From Gonatopus flavifemur (lineage: Eukaryota > Arthropoda > Insecta > Hymenoptera > Dryinidae): DNA of 64,000 nt. The stretch covers positions 1,302,001-1,366,000 of the forward strand of contig JAFFJZ010000012.1 of assembly GCA_018340375.1 (NCBI GenBank). Reading direction: 5' to 3'. This document shows, one piece after another, positions 57,639 through 64,000 of this stretch. Below the pieces are notes generated by a model. It did no database searches. It had not been told where the DNA came from and saw only the letters and a program-made list of their open reading frames with translations. The position numbers and the translations under genes are program-made. Every line of letters begins with the position of its first letter. Position 1 is the first letter of the stretch.

Positions 57639-60589
57639 GTGAGAATACTGAGAATAAAAATTAGTATCATTACTTTTTTATCGTTTTATGTAAAAAAGTT
57701 TCTCGAATGGTCCTCTTATATGATTTTCGAAAATGTTGGGGGAAAAAAGGAATCAGGCAGGGTATAGAGCACAAGCTCGATTCGAAAGGGGAAAAGAGGT
57801 GGCAGAGCAAGGGGCCCGGGGAGGGGGAGAGGAAAGATATATCCGGCTGATGAGCCAGCTATGAAACCGAGGCATATACGAGGTGTCTATTTCTCCAAAG
57901 TATGGAAGGGTATATGAGCGGATTAATGGCTCCGTATCATGCGATGCTATTACGTTCCCTTAGCTGCGTTTAGATGTACGCGCGAGAACGAGAAAGAGAT
58001 ATGAAAAGAGCGAAAAGCGTACAAAGGGTGAAGGGGGTGGTGCTGGGATGGAGGGGGTGGCGAAGGGGGGAGGGGGAGTGTGATATACTTACAAACATAT
58101 ATGTATATATATAACGACTCCCTACAATTTAACGCTGCCTCCGATCGAACGATTCTGCCAGCATCTATAACAGCCACGTTATTAATTGGCTCCTCGTTAA
58201 TTACGTTACGTACGTCTCGTAAACTTGAACCGATTTCCAATTGAGAGAATCTCACCTGAGAGTTGTGTCGATCAAACACAAATCACCGCGAGATCCTCAA
58301 TATATAAAATCTCTAGAGATGTCGCGTGTCATGGATCTTGTTGGTTTTCTTCGAAATAATAACGTTTGTCACGCGTTATCGGGGTTTCAATCGTCGTTTA
58401 TATATTTAATTTGATAACGTGAATGGGATGATCAAATTTCAAAATCATGCGGGACATTGAATTTTATGTTCCTCGGGGGAATGATAAAATAAAATGTATG
58501 AGTTCATAAATTAACATACTCGAACTTGTACTGGTTTCAGGTTTTTATGATTTTATGAATGGTGTTGATTATTAAATACCCTCATCGTTGTTTGAATTAA
58601 TTTAAAAACTCATTTATCGAACATTTTTCACCACGAATTGAACTTGTTGACTGGATCAGGGTCACTACATACCGGGGAAAGTAGAAATTATCAACTCTGT
58701 GAATCTGGAAGAGTGAAAAGTCACGATTTTACTCCACTAAGTCTCAGAAGTGAGCCAGTTCGCTTCGTGTGAGATTTTCACTCGTTTCGTCTGACCTCTC
58801 ACTATTATAGAGTGGAAAATCCACTCTATAATCAGAGTAGCTGTGGATTTTATACCTCAAACCTTAGACTATCACTGAGTGGAAATTTCACCCGAAATTT
58901 CAAAAAGCTCACTTCTGGCTGGGTGAAGAGTGAAATCTCACTCTCAAACTTTTAAAGAGGAGGAATTTTTCATTGGGAGTTGGCCCGAATGCAGCTCAGA
59001 TTGGGCGTTTTTTCGGTCCTTCGATTATTTCAAACAGGGGAGTGCAATTTCATTGAAGATACTGTTATTACGGATTTAGTTTAATAGATAATTTTTGTAG
59101 TGTGATGATGGAATGATCGCGAAGAGCTTGTGTTTTTTGGGCTATCATCTTTTGAGTTTTCGCGGTTTTGAACGGTTCGAGAAGCTTTTAGCAGCGGATA
59201 CTACTCTAAATAATCTTAGAAAACCTTAGAAGGTCCTTCACATTCTGATTCCAGGTTCCTTGGTTGAAAAAATCTCTCTCGAATTTTCCATACTTTGGGA
59301 CATCCTCCTGAAAGATTCAGGGTGATTTCAGAGTGAATCGGAGGAAGTTGAAGAGTTGTTAGGTAGTGAGGCATTCTGAATCTCTCCAACTTCCTTTGAA
59401 TCTTTCTAAACTTTTCTGATTTAGATTCAAAATCTTTACATCTCTCTGAATTTATCTGAATCTCTCGAAATTTCTCTGATTCTGTCTGAATTAATCAGAA
59501 ATTCATTTATTTACATTTCAAAACTGGCTCTCAATTTGTTGAAATATCTCTGAATTTTCTTTAATCTCTTCAAATGTCTCTGAATTATCTAGAATTTTAT
59601 TTTATGATTATTGAAATTATTATTAGATTCAGTATGGAAATATGATATTTCATGGTGAATTTTGTATGAAATTTAAGAACTTTTCTAATAGTGTTTCTCT
59701 GAATTCGTCTGTCTCTTTCTGAATTCCTCCAAATCTTCCTAAAAGTTCAACACATAATTTTCCCTGGTCTAACTGCGTCTCAATGTTCCTGAAGCTGCCG
59801 GAATTCCCCTGAAATTTCGAACCAAAACTTGTACTGAATTTATTTCTCCCTGAGTTTTCCTGAATTCCTTTGAATCTCTTTGAAAAGGCCAACGCGCGAT
59901 TCTTCCCAATCAACCCGCCTCTGAATTCTCTTGAATCTCCCTGAATCTCTCCGAATTTCTCTGAAACATGAAATATTTAGAGAGATTTTTTCACTGGGGT
60001 TTTCACTTTCACTCCCATTCTCAAGTATTGCGTTTCGTAAAGTTTTCTCTGCAGTTCCCGAGAGCTCTTGATTAATTCTGAATTTTTTATAGCAAAATGT
60101 CCCTAAAAAGAATTTGATTTCAAGTTGTAGCGGACAGTTGCAGCCTTTGAATCATTTGAATCTGAAAAATACTCTAATAAAACGTTCCGCGTCTTGCACA
60201 GAGAAATTCACAAGGAGAGCAAAATTCGACTTCGCTGTTTTAATCCATGTTGAAACATCCAATCTTTTTCCCACTTCAGCAAATTATTCAGCCCCAGCTG
60301 AATTTTCAGTATCAAATATAAAATACACGGAGAAAAATGCAGGTCGAAAATAAAGTAATCTTCAATAAAAATTGGAAAATATTTTTCAAAAACTAAGAGT
60401 ATTTCTTAAATGCATAATAAAGATGGAACGGTTCACATTTTTGTGGAATTGTATTCGAAAAACAATGAAAAATTATCAATACGTTATAAAAAATACAGAA
60501 ACATATGAAGTTTCCAAAAGTCGTGCGTGAAATTTTACAAAGACAATAACATAATTTCAATATCCTACTATTCACCTCATGAAATTCAA
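57639..60589. other. Intronic or intergenic sequence with degenerate repeats
   Basis: 57780-58090 is purine-rich (GGGG and GAGAG runs). 58690-58960 repeats the GAGTGAAA/TTTCACTC block of 49310-49450. 59340-59985 is a degenerate tandem of TCTCTGAAT-like units and ends TTTTCACTGGGG. 60425-60490 is an inverted fragment of the LINE at 61564 (TTGTGGAATTGTATTCGAAA). No gene was recognised. Confidence 0.45.
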
Positions 60590-61513
60590 CCCGACTAGAA
60601 ATTCACCCCATGGATCAGATCAGGTCAACTTTGATCCAGCCCAGGTCCTGGGAAGGCAACCTCGTCAGGACCGCACAAGTCATGTCACGCTTTACTAATA
60701 TAGGGACCTTATGAGGCGAGACTAATAAGGATTTGATGCGGAATCCCATTCCAAAACCTCCAGAATAAATTTAAATTAGGATATGAACAGGAAATTCACA
60801 ACCCAGAAATGTTGTATTGGGCATGGAGAAATCTAACTTCGAAGATATGCACAGTTCATTTGAACAAATTTCATTTTCATTCAAAGTTCATTTGATATGA
60901 ACAACATTTGTTCAGAAATATTTTCCTGATTTAGAGGAAATTTATTTCACCAAGGAGTATACAATCTAAAATTAAGACATTTTTGCATTCACTTTATTAA
61001 ACTATAGTTTATAAACATAAATGTTCATACACGGAGAGAAATATATTTGGAAAAATTACCATTTTATTCGTAAACTAGAACTATTCGGAAAAATCAGGCA
61101 ATAATTTATAGCATAACTCCTAATCATTGCCAGCTGTGATGGTAAAAATCGAGATTAATTTGGATTTTTACCATCACAGCTGGCAATGATTAGGAGTTAT
61201 GCTATAAATTATTGCCTGATTTTTCCGAATAGTTCTAGTTTACGAATAAAATGGTAATCTTTCCAAATAAATTTCTCTCCGTGTAATCTCAGGAAAATCT
61301 AACAAGGTCTTGATGAGATTACAGCGAGGAAAACCTATTTCAACCTTCTAGGGTAATTTAAGGGAAACCTAATTAGGATCAAATGGGCTTATCCTTACGT
61401 GGGGCGTCCACATCCAATCCTGATTAGGATTTCAGCACGTATACCGTATTTCGGATGGCCTTGTTAGGTCCTCACCATATGTTAGGTTGACCCTATGATA
61501 ATTTCCAGTCGGG
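60590..61513. mobile_element. 924-bp CCCGAC-ended element with AA duplication
   Basis: CCCGACTAGAAATT at the left and AATTTCCAGTCGGG at the right, with AA on both sides (60588-60589 and 61514-61515). It contains the same CAGGTC/GACCTG style of repeats as the CCCTAGTAG elements and a nested CACGG element. Confidence 0.8.
61030..61283. mobile_element. 254-bp hairpin CACGG element nested in the previous one
   Basis: CACGGAGAGAAATATATTTG is mirrored at the right. The inverted arms are nearly identical over about 110 bp (AACTAGAACTATTCGG, CAGCTGTGATGG). TA flanks both sides. Confidence 0.9.
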
Positions 61514-63784
61514 AATACGCGACTTTTGGAGAGTACATATGTTTCTCTATTTCTTATTAAGTATTGATAATTTTCCATTATTTTTCGAATACAATTCCAC
61601 AAAAACTAAGCAAGATAGGATTAAGCCATAAAATAATAAAAATTCTGAAAAATCTATGTGATAAAGCCAACATGGTAGTGCAAAACAGTGAAGGAACCTC
61701 GGAAAGATCCCTAGTAGAAATTTTGATATGGGAAACATCAGGTCCAGATCAGGCATACCTGATTTACGATCAGGGCCTGACTTGAGTATCTGATAAGACC
61801 CTGACAAAAATATAACGCAGGGAAGAGACAAGGTCCTGTCTAGGAAAACCAAACGTTTCCCAATCAGGATCTGATCAGGGTAGTAATTGAATTCCCAATC
61901 AGGACCTGATCCGGGTGGTAGCGGAATTCCCAATCACGACCTCATCCGAGCTATATTCTAACATTCAATTCAATTTTCATGGAATTCACTTTTCATAAAA
62001 TTTTTTGAAACTCTCCCAACAGAAGAAATTCTACTGATGATCCAAATAGACCTCAGTTGAACATTGAAAAAAGACAGGTAAATTTCTAATGAGTCCTGTA
62101 AAAATTCTGAATAGTTTGATACATTCATCGTTCTGAATTGATCAGGTCCTGATTCGGCTGTCTTGTCGGTTATCATATGATTGAAATACGAATGAGCGAA
62201 GGTAATCCTGATCAGGTCCTGATCGAGATATCTTGACAGTTGCCTCACAATTCAAATACGGATGAGTCAAGGCAATCCTGATCAGGTTCTGATAGGAATA
62301 CCATGTCTGAGTTACTGAAAGGGAAAATCTGACTGGAACCTGTCAACAACCTCGCGTTACATTATTGTAAGGTCCTAAATAGGATGCCAAAAATTTTCCT
62401 CAATTAGGAGTTCCCCATTGCATCCTTACGAGGGCCATGCTTCTAATAGGGAATTCCCTGTCAAATTTCTACTAGGGATGTCATATTACTCAAGGCCTTC
62501 TACAAGGAGAAATATTAAGCCCAATACTTTTCACATTATTCATAAATGACATCGAGGATTTTTTAATCAGTAAGGGGGTACAAGGAATATCTCTCAACCA
62601 TTGCAAAGAAATTACCATGCTGGCTTTTGCAGATGATAAAGTATTCCTATCTGATACTTATGTATAACTAAAAAGTATTATAACACACCTACAAGAATAT
62701 TTCTAGAAGAATAAACTGGAGGTAAATATCCAAAAAAGTGAAGTCATTCTATCTCAAAAAGGTGGACATGGGAATAAAAAGAAGCTCCCCCCACTATTGT
62801 ATAAAGATAAGGAAATGAGCTTCCAAAAGGAATACGTTTACTGAGGGGTTCCTTTTGTGCAATCAGGAACGTACAACAAAGCCACAAAAGAATTCCTTTC
62901 AAAAGGAAAGAAAGCAATTGAACCAACCACAACCCTTATTAACAAAATTAAAAACAGTAGATCTACACACTTGCAAAAAGCTTCTTCAGGTACTTGTCAG
63001 CTCCACAGTGTTATATGCGGTCCCTGTGTGGAGTATAGAACGCCTAAAGGATCTCGACAAAGTGCAAAATACCTTTTTCAGAAAACTATTCAACTTACCT
63101 CAAAATACACTTGGATATCCGATTAGACAATGGTATGACTCGGTAAGCATAAAAGTAACAATATTTAAAGCAGTGCTCAATTATATACAAAGAATCTTAG
63201 AAATGCCGGAGGATGGATTACCAAAAATTTGCTATAATACATTGAAAAATTTAGCCAAATCCGACACTTCCAAAGGAAAATATAACTGGGTAGTACAAAT
63301 TAGAGATAATTTATTCAAAACAACAAACGAAACTGTTTGCTGGGATCACTTCACATTGGAACTATTGTTATCAGAAAAAGACAACCTAATTCAGAAATTG
63401 AGAAACTATACCAAACTATCAGACAAAGAAGCTTGTGGCAATTCGAAATCGCTTCTCATTTTCCAACAATTTTCCCAGGTAGAAGGAGAGAAACACTACT
63501 GTAACTTGAAAATACCATTACACAATAAAAAAATTATCTCGCAAATTGTATTTTTCAATGAACACGTAACTAGGGTAATAACAGAAGATAAAAAGTATAA
63601 TTTAACGCAAAATAACTATTGTGAGCTCTGCGGAGAACAGAATAACTTCTTCCATTCCCCGATTGAATGTAAAATATACGAAAAACTCAGAAAGGAATTC
63701 ATACCAGAAATATATAACAATGATAATAAGGGAAAGAAGTTTTTGGAAATGTTGAAAAATTTTAATGAAGAGCGAAGAAAATAA
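61514..63784 (+). pseudogene. Second non-LTR retrotransposon, 5'-truncated and interrupted
   Basis: The frame at 61564-61708 (KIIKILKNLCDKANMVV) continues after the inserted element as HITQGLLQGEILSPILF, INDIEDF and LAFADDKVFL, which are reverse transcriptase motifs including the catalytic FADD. Three in-frame stops follow, at about 62665, 62706 and 62841, then a frame change near 62950. The 3' frame to 63784 reads LVSSTVLYAVPVW and ends with a zinc-knuckle-like CELCGEQNNFFHSPIEC. It is clearly inactive. I do not assign a clade. Confidence 0.85.
61709..62477. mobile_element. 769-bp CCCTAGTAGAAATT element inside the LINE, AT duplication
   Basis: Mirror ends CCCTAGTAGAAATT and AATTTCTACTAGGG. 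AT is present at 61707-61708 and 62478-62479. Removing the element plus one AT rejoins the LINE reading frame without a shift. Colinear with 33953-34750. Confidence 0.95.
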
Positions 63785-64000
63785 CGAACTATGTACACAT
63801 TGAATTAAGCAAAATCAATGTATAAGCGCAATGTATCAAGGTGTTGCGCTTCAATATGAATTCTTTGCCAAAAAACAACACAAAGACAACCTAATAAAAG
63901 GATATCAAATAAGCTAGCCTAGAAATATAGAGAAGCATTATAACTAAAATAATATGAACAAAATTAATTGTACACTGTTAGAAAAATCTGTTTGGAATTT
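63785..64000. other. 3' untranslated part of the LINE or flank
   Basis: Follows the stop at 63784. AT-rich with no visible poly-A or microsatellite end before the window closes. Confidence 0.4.

Overview
The window looks like an insect nuclear genome. It is AT-rich, its genes are split by short GT-AG introns, and it is crowded with transposons typical of arthropods: several mariners, an RTE-type LINE, a second LINE, a hAT fragment and dozens of small terminal-inverted-repeat (TIR) elements. Hymenoptera is plausible, but I could not prove the order.

The backbone of 0.1-46.7 kb is a decaying tandem array of M13-family (neprilysin-like) peptidase genes, nearly all on the minus strand. From left to right: the first visible exon of one copy at the left edge (103-192); a nearly complete copy A (7.2-16.1 kb, about 17 exons); a two-exon relic B (21.8-23.3 kb); an intron-only relic near 26.7-27.2 kb; an inverted two-exon relic F on the plus strand (31.6-31.85 kb); a relic C joining a last exon to a first-exon remnant (32.3-32.6 kb); a copy D that lacks its N-terminal exons (35.4-42.1 kb); and a two-exon relic E (46.3-46.65 kb). 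Exon lengths and phases match exactly between A and D for almost every exon. In both, the zinc motif HExxH reads NEVIL or NEVII and the downstream glutamate ligand is replaced. The array therefore descends from an already non-catalytic M13 protein.

Mobile DNA has shaped the array. One mariner sits inside the last exon of D and another in a D intron. A 1.1 kb element splits the last exon of B, and a small element lies a few bases behind the splice donor of the first visible exon of A. Because the copies are paralogous, they act as empty-site controls. These controls show that the abundant elements with CAC(G/T)G or CCC(T/C/A) ends make 2-bp target duplications that are often TA but also CA, TG, AA, AT or TT.

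Five mariner copies are present. Two, at 8.6-9.9 and 40.5-41.8 kb, have uninterrupted reading frames, intact DD34D triads, matching TIRs and TA duplications. A third has an intact frame inside the last exon of D, one has a single nonsense codon, and one is truncated. The minus-strand RTE LINE at 18.4-21.4 kb is broken by what looks like one lost base. The plus-strand LINE at 61.5-63.8 kb carries a TIR element inside its reverse transcriptase region.

From about 51.8 kb to 58.5 kb the character changes. Transposons become rare, microsatellites appear, and one well-formed internal exon (57520-57638, plus strand) suggests a large host gene of unknown identity. After 58.6 kb the sequence returns to repeats.
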